In this document: positions 52,580 to 61,286 of the stretch, in pieces
Layout: each line of letters opens with the position of its first letter
Numbering within the stretch: the stretch's first letter is position 1
Position numbers and translations under genes: made by a program
The notes under the pieces: model-generated
Databases searched by the model: none
What the model was told of the DNA's origin: nothing
Seen by the model: only the letters and a program-made list of their open reading frames with translations
NCBI GenBank assembly: GCA_016716505.1
Contig: JADJWF010000002.1
Span: forward strand, 838,528-902,527
Source of the DNA: Verrucomicrobiota bacterium
GTDB lineage: Bacteria > Verrucomicrobiota > Verrucomicrobiia > Limisphaerales > J093
Length of the DNA: 64,000 bases
Direction of reading: 5' to 3'

Positions 52580-53395
52580 TCAGGCTTGCCCGAGCTTGCG
52601 GGCCTTGTCCGCCGACGCGCGGACGGCGTTCATCAAAGCTCCACGCACGCCGGCCCGTTCCAACTCGTGGAGACCTTCAATCGTGGTGCCGCCCGGACTG
52701 GCGACCATGTCTTTCAGCGCCCCGGGATGCAGGCCGGTTTCCAACACCATGCGTCCGGCCCCCACCAGCGTTTGGGCCGCCAGGCGAAGGGCGGCCTCCC
52801 GGGGCAGTCCCGCCGCCACACCGCCGTCACTCAAAGCCTCGATCATTAGGAAGGCGTAGGCCGGGCCGCTGCCGCTGAGACCGGTGACGGCGTCCAGCAA
52901 CGCCTCCTTCACCGGGTAGGCCACGCCAATCGCCGCGAAAAGCCGTTGCGCGAGCGCCCCGTCGGCATCGGTCGCGGCCGCGCCCAAGGCGTAGGCGGCG
53001 GCGCATTCGCCCACCAACGCCGGCGTGTTGGGCATCACCCGGACCAGTCGCACGCCGTCACCGGCGGCTTCCTGGAGCCGCGCCAACGGGACCCCGGCGG
53101 CGATGGAGATGACAAGATGATGATTGCCGAGAGCGCCTCGAAGGTCGCGCAGGACGCTCAGGACCTGGTCCGGCTTTACCGCCAGCACCAGTACGGTGGC
53201 TTCCCGGATGACGTCGAGATTGGACTCCACTGTCCGCGCGCCCACCTCGCGGGCGAACGCCTCGCGCGCGGCGGGCGCGGCATCACTGGCCACAACGTGC
53301 GCCGGGGCGCAGAGGCCGGCCTTTACCCAGCCCTGGGCCAGGGCGGTGGCCATCTTGCCCGCGCCAACGAAGCCGATGCTCAACTCGCACGACAT
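52580..53395 (-). CDS. proC: Pyrroline-5-carboxylate reductase
   Basis: 271 aa. IGFVGAGKMATALAQGWVKAG (NADP site), VLAVKPDQVLSVLRDLRG, VISIAAGVPLARLQEA, RVMPNTPALVGECAAAYALG, and the dimerisation helix domain with DAVTGLSGSGPAYAFLMIEAL, LVGAGRMVLETGLHPGALKDMVASPGGTTIEGL. It reduces P5C to proline in the last biosynthetic step. Start ATG 53395. First of a two-gene unit with the AI-2E transporter; no other proline gene is nearby. Confidence 0.97.
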   Translation of the reverse strand: MSCELSIGFVGAGKMATALAQGWVKAGLCAPAHVVASDAAPAAREAFAREVGARTVESNLDVIREATVLVLAVKPDQVLSVLRDLRGALGNHHLVISIAAGVPLARLQEAAGDGVRLVRVMPNTPALVGECAAAYALGAAATDADGALAQRLFAAIGVAYPVKEALLDAVTGLSGSGPAYAFLMIEALSDGGVAAGLPREAALRLAAQTLVGAGRMVLETGLHPGALKDMVASPGGTTIEGLHELERAGVRGALMNAVRASADKARKLGQA

Positions 53396-53652
53396 GGCCG
53401 CGTTCTAGCAGGCGCTCCCAGGTGGCGAAAGGGCAAAGCAGCGGCGCCAGCGATGCAGCCGTGGTGATCCATCGGTCCGTCCCGGCGACGGCTCAGCGCA
53501 AGCCACTGCAGGGCGTTCCAGCGGACCGCTTCAGGGGGAGATAAACCGGGGCGTGCCAGCCGGCGGCGATCGCCGGGCGGCAGTCCGACGCCAAGGCCCT
53601 TGGCGCCCAATCAAGAGTTCGGACAGAAAAATCCTGCGGCGGGTTCCGCCGT

Positions 53653-54111
53653 TCATACCGCATACCGGCGGGCGATGTCTTCGGGGATCGGCACGGCGCG
53701 GCCGGTGCGCGCGGAGACGAGCGTGTAGTGAAACCATCCGTCGCAGGCCAGCTTCCGCTTGTCGCGCTTGATGATCTCGAAGTCCACCCGCACCCCGTCG
53801 GCATACAGCTCCTGAATCCAAGTCCGAACGATGAACCACTCCCCCAGCAGCAGGGGCCGCTTGTAGTCGAGATGCGCCGTCCGGACGAACCACGCCAGCC
53901 CGCGTTCGGCGAACTTGCCCATGCCCATGCCGTAGCAGCGCTCCATCTGATCGAACCGCGCCGCGAGCACGTAGTCGCCATACCGGCTGCTGTGGACATG
54001 GGCATACATGTCCAAATCGTCTGGCCGGACTTGCATCTCCGATTCGAACGGGGTCCGCCCCAGGATGATCCCGGGGAATCCCGACGCAGACGAGGGAGCC
54101 GTCGTATTCAT
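53653..54111 (-). CDS. Hotdog-fold acyl-CoA thioesterase (YbgC/4HBT family)
   Basis: 152 aa. SEMQVRPDDLDMYAHVHSSRY contains the Asp-x-x-x-x-His pair of the 4HBT active site in the form DLDMYAHVHS; GLAWFVRTAHLDYKRPLLLG and VRVDFEIIKRDKRKLACDGWFHYTLVSA complete the hotdog fold. These enzymes hydrolyse acyl-CoA or acyl-ACP thioesters; substrate length cannot be read. It is divergent from hprK, whose start is 168 bp away, and single. Confidence 0.9.
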   Translation of the reverse strand: MNTTAPSSASGFPGIILGRTPFESEMQVRPDDLDMYAHVHSSRYGDYVLAARFDQMERCYGMGMGKFAERGLAWFVRTAHLDYKRPLLLGEWFIVRTWIQELYADGVRVDFEIIKRDKRKLACDGWFHYTLVSARTGRAVPIPEDIARRYAV

Positions 54112-54279
54112 CGCTTGATCGCTGAAACGCCGGGTGGTGGCGCTGCCGAAGCAGACTCAACGAGTCGGCGATCGTCGAGCGATTTCCAGTGGTCGGCGGC
54201 GCAACGGAATTCTCCCTTGCCGGGCGGGCCGGACTCGCCACGCTGCGGGCGGTCCAAGCAACGCAACCGCCGTCCGTCC

Positions 54280-55257
54280 ATGAGCAACACCGCCCCAACG
54301 CCCAACGCCCCCACCCCGGTAACCGTATCCCGATTGGTCCAGGCCGGCACCGGTCTGGATTTGCGGGTGGTCTGCGGAAACGCGGGCTTGGAACGCCGGA
54401 TCACCGAACCGGCCGTGAACCGACCGGGGCTCGCGCTGACGGGCTTTTTCGAGTACTTCGCCGAGCACCGGGTTCAGGTGATTGGCGGCGCCGAGCGCAC
54501 CTACCTTGACTCGCTGCCCCCGGAGGAACGGGTGACGCGTTTCACCCGGCTGCTGGATCGGCCGGTGCCTTGTGTGGTCTTCTGCCGCGCTTACGAACCG
54601 GAACCGGGTTTTGTCGTGGCCGCCGAGCGGGCGGGGATTCCGCTGCTGATCTCCAGTCTGGAGACGATGAGCTTCATCAATCGCGCCACCATCCTGCTGG
54701 ATAACCTGGCGGCCCCGAACACCCAGGTGTATGGCAGCATGGTGGACATCCTTGGCATCGGGGTGATCATCCGCGGCCGCCCCGGCATCGGCAAAAGTGA
54801 GTGCGTCCTGGCGCTGATCGAGCGCGGGTACAGCCTGGTGGCGGACGACGTCACCGCGCTGCGTGTCCATCAGGACCGCGAGCTGATCGGCACCAGTCCA
54901 CCCACCACCCGGGATTTCATGGAGGTTCGCGGGATCGGCATCATCAACGTCCCTGCCATGTTCGGAGTCCGCTGCATCCGCACCGAGAAACGGCTGGATC
55001 TGGTGGTGGACCTGGAAGACTGGAACAAGCTGGAGGATGTCGAACGCGTGGGACGCGAAGAGAAGTTCATCGAACTGCTCGGCGTCCGGGTGCCCCACAT
55101 GGTGCTGCCCGTGCATCCCGGTCGCGATATCGCCCGCCTCGTCGAGGTGGCCGCCTTCCACGTGAAACTCCGCATCCAAGGCATCAACCCCGTGGATCAA
55201 CTGGAGGAACGCGTGTTCGAGCGCATGCGGGAAACGGGTGGCAAAGCCGGCGGATGA
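54280..55257 (+). CDS. hprK: HPr kinase/phosphorylase
   Basis: 325 aa. N-terminal domain with RRITEPAVNRPGLALTGFFEYF and GIPLLISSLET; C-terminal kinase with P-loop GRPGIGKSE (Lys172), YSLVADDVTALRV, the HprK signature MEVRGIGIINVPAMFGV and a C-terminal helix GINPVDQLEERVFERM. HPrK phosphorylates or dephosphorylates a serine of HPr and couples carbon state to metabolism; in many Gram-negatives without sugar PTS it belongs to a regulatory phosphorelay. No HPr or EI gene is in the window. ATG 54280 is in the family position. First of a compact run with ykgJ 4 bp downstream, DUF2007 and glcD. Confidence 0.95.
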   Translation: MSNTAPTPNAPTPVTVSRLVQAGTGLDLRVVCGNAGLERRITEPAVNRPGLALTGFFEYFAEHRVQVIGGAERTYLDSLPPEERVTRFTRLLDRPVPCVVFCRAYEPEPGFVVAAERAGIPLLISSLETMSFINRATILLDNLAAPNTQVYGSMVDILGIGVIIRGRPGIGKSECVLALIERGYSLVADDVTALRVHQDRELIGTSPPTTRDFMEVRGIGIINVPAMFGVRCIRTEKRLDLVVDLEDWNKLEDVERVGREEKFIELLGVRVPHMVLPVHPGRDIARLVEVAAFHVKLRIQGINPVDQLEERVFERMRETGGKAGG

Positions 55258-55261
55258 ACCC

Positions 55262-55846
55262 ATGAAAGGCCCGGCCGACCTCACGCGGCTGTCGCGACTT
55301 TGTTTGAGTTGCGGCCTGTGCTGCAACGGCGTGCTCTTCGCGGAGGTCTGCCTGGTGCGGGGCGACGATCCGGCAGTACTGCGAGCAGCGGGCTTGCCGA
55401 TTGAGCCCCGCCGCCCGCCGCGCACAACTCCCGACCCGGCAGCCAGCGAACCGCCCGCCCAACTTCTGCCCTGGCGCCTGCGCCAACCCTGCGCCGCGCT
55501 CGCCCCCAACCGGACCTGCGTCGTGTACCAGGGCCGTCCGGCCCGCTGCCGCACCTTCGAGTGCGCCCTGTTTCAGCAGGTTCAAGCCGACGCAGCCCGG
55601 TTTGCAAGCGTCCGCCGCCGAATCACGGCGACGCAACGACTGGTGAGCCGGGTCAACCGCCTGCTGGTCCGGCTCGGCGAGTCCGATGTCCGGAAGGCTC
55701 TGTTTGCCCGGATACGCACCACGCGCCGCCGTTTCGAACGTCAGATCGTGGAACCCGAAACCGCGGCGGTGTACGCGGACCTCACCCTTGCCGCTCATCA
55801 ACTGCGGCTGGCTTTGGACCGCGATTTCTGCGCGCGACCCAAATGA
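55262..55846 (+). CDS. YkgJ-family cysteine cluster protein
   Basis: 194 aa. LCLSCGLCCNGVLF at the start and CVVYQGRPARCRTFECALF in the middle supply the eight-cysteine signature expected to bind a metal or Fe-S cluster. The C-terminal half is helical and basic. Function of the family is not established. ATG 55262 lies 4 bp after the hprK stop; a GTG inside hprK at 55238 is also in frame. Tight linkage suggests cotranscription with hprK. Confidence 0.9.
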   Translation: MKGPADLTRLSRLCLSCGLCCNGVLFAEVCLVRGDDPAVLRAAGLPIEPRRPPRTTPDPAASEPPAQLLPWRLRQPCAALAPNRTCVVYQGRPARCRTFECALFQQVQADAARFASVRRRITATQRLVSRVNRLLVRLGESDVRKALFARIRTTRRRFERQIVEPETAAVYADLTLAAHQLRLALDRDFCARPK

Positions 55847-55916
55847 CGGCCGCCCGTCTTCGTGAGCGCAACGAAACACAGGTTGAATCGCCCGCCGTTT
55901 GGGCCAACCTTCCAAT

Positions 55917-56396
55917 ATGAAGCTCGTCACCGTTTCCCGCGTGTTCAGCCCCGCCGAAGCGCAACTGCTGCGGTCGCGGCTCGAAGCCGCCGGCATCCCG
56001 GCCGTGGTCACCCACGAGACCGCCGCGCTCATGATTGATGGCTACTCGATGGCGGCCGGCGGCGTGCTGGTGCAGGTGGCCGACGACCGCGTCGAGGAAG
56101 CGCGGGAACTCCTGGGCCTTCCTCCCCTGCCGCCGGTCGCGCCGGAACCTGAACCTCCCGCGGAGCCGCCCTCGCCGCCGTTGGTGACCGTGTTTCACAC
56201 TTTCGTGCCCGCCGAGGCGGAGGTCGTCCGTTCGCGACTGACCGCCGCCGGCATCGAAGCCGTTGTCACGCAGGAGACCGCGCCCTTGGCGAGTCTGCTC
56301 GCGACTGGCGGGGTCCTCGTGCAGGTGGCTGAAGACGAGGCGGAGGCGGCGCGGGCATTGATCAATCCCGGGGAACCCGATGAGCCGAAAGCTTGA
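55917..56396 (+). CDS. Protein with two DUF2007 domains
   Basis: 159 aa. Two copies of the small DUF2007 fold: KLVTVSRVFSPAEAQLLRSR...GGVLVQVADDRVEEARELL and LVTVFHTFVPAEAEVVRSR...GGVLVQVAEDEAEAARAL, joined by a Pro/Glu linker (PPVAPEPEPPAEPPSPP). DUF2007 is described as a putative signal-transducing, PII-like beta-alpha fold; ligand unknown. The gene overlaps the next one (glcD) by 17 bp, implying translational coupling. Confidence 0.88.
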   Translation: MKLVTVSRVFSPAEAQLLRSRLEAAGIPAVVTHETAALMIDGYSMAAGGVLVQVADDRVEEARELLGLPPLPPVAPEPEPPAEPPSPPLVTVFHTFVPAEAEVVRSRLTAAGIEAVVTQETAPLASLLATGGVLVQVAEDEAEAARALINPGEPDEPKA

Positions 56397-57759
56397 CGCC
56401 CTGCTGCGCCGCCTCGCCCGCCAACTGGCGCCCGACGAACTGAGCTTCGAACCGGCCGTGATCGCCGCCCACGCGGGCGACAAATGGTTCGCCAGTTCCC
56501 CGCCCGACGCGGTGGCCCTGCCACGCGAAGCGGAGTCGGTCGCCAAAGTCCTGCGCTTTGCCCACGAGCACCGCATTCCCGTCACACCCCGGGGTGCCGG
56601 GCACGGGTATGTCGGCGGCTGTGTCCCGGTCAAAGGCGGTCTCGTGCTGTCGTTGGCGCGGATGAAGCGCATCAAGGAAGTCCACCCGGGCGACTTTGTG
56701 GCCGTGGTGGAGCCCGGAGTCGTGACCAGCACGCTGCAGGCGGCAGTGGAGCGGCGGGGTCTGTTTTACCCTCCCGACCCAGCCAGCCGCGGCGATTCCA
56801 CCATCGGGGGCAACATCGTGACGAACGCGGGTGGGCCGCGCTGCCTCAAGTACGGCGTCACCCGCGATTACGTCCTGGGAGTCGAGGTGGCGCTGGCCGG
56901 TGGCTCATTGGTCCGGCTGGGCAGCCGGACCCACAAGAACAAAACGGGCTTCGATCTCGCGCGGCTGTTTGTGGGGAGCGAGGGACTGTTGGGTGTGGTT
57001 ACGGAGGCAACCCTGAAGCTGCTCCCCCTGCCTCCGTTTCGAGCCGCGCTGGCGGCCGGGTTTTCGTCGGCCCGCGATGCCGCGCGGGCGATTCGCGCGA
57101 TCTTCGCCGCCGGCTTCCTGCCCTGCGCCTTGGAGGTGGCCGACGCCTTCACGCTGGCCGCCGCCCAGAAACGAACCGGCAGCCGCCGCCTGGCGGGTTG
57201 CGAGGCCCATCTGATCACCGAACTCGACGGTCAGGAGCGGTCCGTCCGAGGCGAATTGCGGACGGTGGAACGGGTGATCCGCCAGTATGCGCCGCGGTTC
57301 GTCGAGCGGGCGTTCGGCGCGGCCGAATGCGAGGCGATCTGGCAACTGCGCCGGGAGTTTTCCTACGCGCTGCGCGACACAGGCCTGACCAAGCTGAACG
57401 AGGACATCGCCGTGCCGCGCAGCCGACTGGAGGACTTGTTTGCGTTCGCGGCCCGCCTGCAAAGACGGCACGGCCTGCCGGTGGCCTGCTTCGGCCATGC
57501 CGGCGATGGCAACATCCACGTGAACGTGATGGTGGACTTCGATCAGCCCGGCGCCCGTGAGCGCAGCGAGGCGGCGCTGGATGAACTGTTCGCGCAGGTG
57601 CTGGCCTGGGGCGGCGTCGTCACCGGGGAACACGGCATCGGCCTGGCGAAGAAACGCTGGTGGCCACAAGCGGTCGCGGCGGAGGCCCGGGCACTGCACC
57701 AGCGAATCAAGCGCGCGCTCGACCCACGGGGGATCCTGAATCCCGGCAAGTTCGTTTGA
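56380..57759 (+). CDS. glcD: FAD-linked glycolate/D-lactate oxidase (GlcD type)
   Basis: 459 aa. FAD_binding_4 domain with VTPRGAGHGYVGGCVPVKGG, VEPGVVTSTLQAAVERRG, DPASRGDSTIGGNIVTNAGG, KTGFDLARLFVGSEGLLGVV; C-terminal oxidase domain with FGHAGDGNIHVNVMVD (His for substrate and metal), TGEHGIGLAKKRWW and LDPRGILNPGKFV. It oxidises glycolate or D-lactate to the 2-oxoacid and passes electrons onward. No glcE/glcF partner follows, so it may act alone or with an unlinked iron-sulfur subunit. Start ATG 56380 overlaps the DUF2007 gene. Confidence 0.93.
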   Translation: MSRKLDALLRRLARQLAPDELSFEPAVIAAHAGDKWFASSPPDAVALPREAESVAKVLRFAHEHRIPVTPRGAGHGYVGGCVPVKGGLVLSLARMKRIKEVHPGDFVAVVEPGVVTSTLQAAVERRGLFYPPDPASRGDSTIGGNIVTNAGGPRCLKYGVTRDYVLGVEVALAGGSLVRLGSRTHKNKTGFDLARLFVGSEGLLGVVTEATLKLLPLPPFRAALAAGFSSARDAARAIRAIFAAGFLPCALEVADAFTLAAAQKRTGSRRLAGCEAHLITELDGQERSVRGELRTVERVIRQYAPRFVERAFGAAECEAIWQLRREFSYALRDTGLTKLNEDIAVPRSRLEDLFAFAARLQRRHGLPVACFGHAGDGNIHVNVMVDFDQPGARERSEAALDELFAQVLAWGGVVTGEHGIGLAKKRWWPQAVAAEARALHQRIKRALDPRGILNPGKFV

Positions 57760-57838
57760 TCCGCGCGGCTCGCGGAGGCCGGGCAGCGGAGGCTAGGAGA
57801 ACCGAGACGGTCGGGTGGACCACCAGTCCGACGTGGCG

Positions 57839-58693
57839 TTATTCGATCGGCAACGGACTGCTGGAGCGCTCCTGGAGCCAGGCCACGTCCGGGTTGTCCG
57901 GCGAGTGGACACCCAACTGGATGATCTGATTGGCGTGGAGTTGCGGCATGGTGCGACGGTCGCGCCAGCGTTTGGTCTCGCCGTGGCCGTCCGCGAACAT
58001 GATCCCGGCCGCGCCGCCGTGGTAGGCCGCCGGGTAGTCCACGATCTTCGACGCGCTCCGGCGATCCTTCAGATTGGTCTGAAACATGCCGTCGTTGATG
58101 CTGTCCTCCCGCTCGTCAATGAACACCCATGCCTTGTCAACGGGCGGATCCACAATGTCCGTCAGCCGCCGGAAGATCCGGTACCGATCCTGCCCGATGT
58201 CGCCGGAGCCCACGTAGTTCATCCAGCAATTCATCGAAATGCTGCGCACCCGCGGGTAATCCCGCCCGCTGATACGCACGGTGCTGCGGTCCGCCGGACA
58301 GCGGTACGGCGCTGCGGAGCGGAGGTACGGGCCAATCTGGGAGAACTCCCGGTCGGTCAAATACACCGTGTTCGTGTTATCCGAACTGCCATTCATGGCC
58401 AGCCAGCCCGAGACCCAGCGGTCCGATCCCGGGAAGGAGCCCCCCGCCACCCCGGGGAGGACGTCGCCATTATCTTGCGCGTACATCGTCCACGCCAGAT
58501 GCACGTGCTTCAGGTTGTTGAGGCACACCACGCTCTGGACACGACGTTTCGACGCGCTCAACGCTGGGAGCAGGAGGCTGAACAGGATCGCCACGACCGC
58601 GACCACCAACAGGAGTTCGAGCAGCGTGAACCCACCCCGCGTCCGGCCGGCCGGCCCGACGTGCCCGAAAGAGTTTTTCGCGGTCCCGATCAT
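57839..58693 (-). CDS. Type II secretion-like pseudopilin (H-X9-DG type), copy 3 of 3
   Basis: 284 aa. A leader of 21 residues ends RTRGGFTLLELLLVVAVVAI: the helix is more divergent from the GFTLIELLVVIAIIAILAGM seen in copies 1 and 2, and it lacks the lysine-rich AKAKGQ segment after it. Shared features are MNGSSDNTNTVYL, MNCWMNYVGSG, DEREDSINDGMF, YHGGAAGIMFADGHGE (H-X9-DG) and the terminal SPDNPDVAWLQERS. It converges with glcD, whose stop is 79 bp away, and diverges from nrfHA. Confidence 0.92.
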   Translation of the reverse strand: MIGTAKNSFGHVGPAGRTRGGFTLLELLLVVAVVAILFSLLLPALSASKRRVQSVVCLNNLKHVHLAWTMYAQDNGDVLPGVAGGSFPGSDRWVSGWLAMNGSSDNTNTVYLTDREFSQIGPYLRSAAPYRCPADRSTVRISGRDYPRVRSISMNCWMNYVGSGDIGQDRYRIFRRLTDIVDPPVDKAWVFIDEREDSINDGMFQTNLKDRRSASKIVDYPAAYHGGAAGIMFADGHGETKRWRDRRTMPQLHANQIIQLGVHSPDNPDVAWLQERSSSPLPIE

Positions 58694-58956
58694 GTTCGGT
58701 TCTGGGTTCCGCCACAGGAAACTAGGACTCCCGCCCGTTCATGCAAGACGGATTTCAGCGCGGTCGCCCGCGTCAGATCGCCTGAAGAAGCGGCTTTCGG
58801 GAATGGGACGACCAGCTTGTGATTCCTGCTCGCCGAAGCATGCGTTAACGTCCGGGCGCGCGCGGTTTGAGTTGTGTCAAGGCACCCGGCGTGTTGCACT
58901 CGGAGAGTGCAGACCGCGATGCGACGCAACAACCTGCTGCCAGCACCTTCCCGCGC

Positions 58957-59418
58957 ATGAAACTCCGAACCGCGGCCGGAATCATCCTGGGCACGGTCAT
59001 GGGCCTCGCCTTCGGCGTGGTCGCCTTCACCTTCGTCTATGCCAAGGGGGCGTCGTATCTGACCAATGATTCCGCCGCCTGCGCCAACTGCCACATCATG
59101 CGGGAGCAATACGACGGCTGGATCAACTCCAGCCACCGCAGCGTGGCGTCCTGCAATGATTGCCACACCCCGGACGGCCTGATCCCGAAATACTGGTCCA
59201 AGGCGCAGAACGGCTTCTGGCATTCCTTCTATTTCACCACCGGGAACCACCCGGATCCCATCCGCATCAACGAGCGCAACCGTCGCATCACCGAGGACGC
59301 CTGTCGCAAATGCCATGCGGACATCGTCCATGGCATTGAAGGGGTCGGACGAGGTGACGCGCCGGGCAACCGCGCCTCCTGCCTGCACTGTCATCGCAGC
59401 GTGGGCCATCTGCACTGA
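58957..59418 (+). CDS. nrfH: Cytochrome c nitrite reductase, tetraheme membrane subunit
   Basis: 153 aa. An N-terminal membrane helix (AAGIILGTVMGLAFGVVAF) and four CXXCH heme sites: CANCH (42-46), CNDCH, CRKCH and CLHCH. The first is followed by IM, the methionine that ligates heme 1 in NrfH. NrfH takes electrons from menaquinol and hands them to NrfA. Start ATG 58957; the in-frame upstream extension is unconserved. nrfA begins 6 bp after its stop. The upstream 260 bp shared with the pseudopilin gene should hold the promoter; no clear FNR or NsrR box was seen. Confidence 0.95.
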   Translation: MKLRTAAGIILGTVMGLAFGVVAFTFVYAKGASYLTNDSAACANCHIMREQYDGWINSSHRSVASCNDCHTPDGLIPKYWSKAQNGFWHSFYFTTGNHPDPIRINERNRRITEDACRKCHADIVHGIEGVGRGDAPGNRASCLHCHRSVGHLH

Positions 59419-59424
59419 ATCTCC

Positions 59425-60858
59425 ATGAAAACGCCACACCACCCACCCCAAGCACCCTTGCTCCCCCAACGCGGCGGCCAGATTGCCAAGTTTGGCGCTG
59501 TGGTCGGCCTCGCCGCGCTGGTCACGACCGCCGGCCTTGCCTTGCTCGTGAACATCATGGAGCGCAAGCAGGAGGCCAGGAACCCCTTCTTCCGCGTGGT
59601 CGAGTTGACCGACGACACGGATGATCCCGTCATCTGGGGCAAGAACTTCCCGCTCCAGTACGACTCCTACCGCCGCACCGTGGACCAGGTGCGCACCCGT
59701 TACGGTGGCAGCGAAGCCCTGCCCCGCACGCCTACCGCGGCCGACCCGCGCTCAATCGTCGCCCAGTCCAAACTGGAGGAAGACAGCCGCCTCAAGACGC
59801 TCTGGGCGGGCTTTCCGTTTGCCCTCGATTTCCGCGAGGAGCGCGGCCACGCCTACATGCTCGACGACCAGACGTTCACCGGCCGGCAGGCACGCCCGCA
59901 ACCGGGCGCGTGCCTCAACTGCCACTCCTCGAGCTACGTGGCGCACAAGCGCGCCGGCGACGGCGACCTCTTCAAAGGCTTCGAGAAAGTGAACGCGATG
60001 CCCTTCGCTGAGGCGCGCAAACTGGTGGAGCATCCGGTCTCGTGCATTGATTGCCACCACCCTCAGACCATGCAACTGCGCATCACCCGACCCGCCTTCA
60101 TGGAGGGCATCAAGGCCTTGAAAGCCAGCGAAGGTTTGGCCGACTACGACGTGAATACCATGGCCACCCGGCAGGAGATGCGCAGCTTCGTCTGTGCTCA
60201 GTGTCACGTGGAGTACTATTTCAAGGGGCCGGAGCGCCGGTTGGTTTTCCCGTGGTCCAAGGGGCTCAAGGTCGAGGACATGCTTGCCTACTACGACGAG
60301 ATCGGTTTTTCGGACTGGAAACACGCCGAGACGGGCTCGCCGCTCCTGAAGGCGCAGCACCCCGAGTTCGAACTCTGGCAGCAGGGCACCCATGCCCGAT
60401 CCGGCGTGGCGTGTGCCGACTGCCACATGCCGTACGAGCGGGTTGGCGCCGCCAAGGTGAGTAACCACCACGTCCGCAGTCCGCTGCTGGATGTCAACAA
60501 GGCGTGCCAGACCTGTCACAAGTGGTCGGAAAGGGAACTGCTGGACCGCACCCATCTGATCCAGGACCGCACCCACAACTTGCGCGACCGCGCGATGGAC
60601 GCCGTGGTGGACCTGATCGCCGACCTCAAGGCCGCCGTCGCCGCCGGCCGCACCGACCAAGAACTGGCCGAAGCGCGCGGGTTCCACCGAAAGGCGCAGT
60701 TTTACCTGGACTACGTGGAAGCGGAGAACTCGATGGGTTTCCACGCGCCCCAGGAAGCCGTGCGCATCCTCGGCGAAGCGATTGACTACGCACGCCAGGG
60801 CCAGAACGCGCTCCGCCGCCTGCCCGTGACGCCCGCGACTGCTGCCGTCGGACGCTGA
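59425..60858 (+). CDS. nrfA: Cytochrome c nitrite reductase, pentaheme catalytic subunit (CXXCH type)
   Basis: 477 aa. An uncleaved or cleaved N-terminal helix (FGAVVGLAALVTTAGLALLV), then five heme motifs: CLNCH (163-167), CIDCH (207-211), CAQCH (257-261), CADCH (330-334) and CQTCH (361-365). Catalytic residues are present: Tyr in CHVEYYF and Gln-His in LKAQHPE. In E. coli the active-site heme is bound by CXXCK with lysine as proximal ligand; here it is CLNCH, so a histidine probably replaces it, as reported for Campylobacter-type NrfA. The enzyme reduces nitrite to ammonium with six electrons in the periplasm. Only nrfHA is present, with no nrf maturation lyase, consistent with the normal CXXCH motif needing none. 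Confidence 0.95.
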   Translation: MKTPHHPPQAPLLPQRGGQIAKFGAVVGLAALVTTAGLALLVNIMERKQEARNPFFRVVELTDDTDDPVIWGKNFPLQYDSYRRTVDQVRTRYGGSEALPRTPTAADPRSIVAQSKLEEDSRLKTLWAGFPFALDFREERGHAYMLDDQTFTGRQARPQPGACLNCHSSSYVAHKRAGDGDLFKGFEKVNAMPFAEARKLVEHPVSCIDCHHPQTMQLRITRPAFMEGIKALKASEGLADYDVNTMATRQEMRSFVCAQCHVEYYFKGPERRLVFPWSKGLKVEDMLAYYDEIGFSDWKHAETGSPLLKAQHPEFELWQQGTHARSGVACADCHMPYERVGAAKVSNHHVRSPLLDVNKACQTCHKWSERELLDRTHLIQDRTHNLRDRAMDAVVDLIADLKAAVAAGRTDQELAEARGFHRKAQFYLDYVEAENSMGFHAPQEAVRILGEAIDYARQGQNALRRLPVTPATAAVGR

Positions 60859-61046
60859 CGCGCGAAGCCAGACTTGGGATGCCGTGCCTCCGGACCGTTT
60901 ATCCGCCGCACGGCTGCCTACCGCGTGATTCCGACTTGGTACAGCGCCGAATTCTGAATGCTCCAGGGCCAGCGGTGCCGCCGCAGGCGTAAAGGGGTCA
61001 GTACCACACACTGAGACATTTCCTTTGTCCGGCCACTCTTGGACAC

Positions 61047-61286
61047 GTAGCACGCAAGCTCCGCATTGAGTATCCCGGCGCGGTTTATCACGTGATGAAT
61101 TGCGGCGACCGGCGGGAAGCGATCTTCCGCAACGACCCGGATCGGGAGTTGTTTCTCGCCAAGCTGGCCGAGGCGTGCGCGAAGGCCGACTGGCAGGTTC
61201 ACGCCTGTTGTTTGATGGGGAATCATTTTCATCTGGTGGCGGAAACACGAAAGCTCGCCGGGCGGTGGTTTCTCATTGCGGAGTGA
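61047..61286 (+). pseudogene. Truncated REP-associated tyrosine transposase (Y1/HUH, RAYT) remnant
   Basis: The plus strand reads VARKLRIEYPGAVYHVMNCG, DRREAIFRNDPDRELFLAKL and CCLMGNHFHLVAET, the N-terminal half of a TnpA_REP-like transposase with the HUH metal site as HFH. The start codon is GTA where relatives have ATG, and the frame ends after about 79 codons, before the catalytic tyrosine helix, as it runs into the end of the next gene on the minus strand. It is therefore dead. Such enzymes mobilise REP hairpins in trans, which links it to the array at 7.5-10.6 kb. Confidence 0.85.

Noticed and set aside
53728..54279. N-terminal extension of HPr kinase
   Set aside because: The frame upstream of 54280 is the antisense of the thioesterase gene; HprK homologues start near 54280.
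58694..58956. FNR or NsrR site upstream of nrfH
   Set aside because: No TTGAT-N4-ATCAA or recognisable NsrR palindrome was found by eye.
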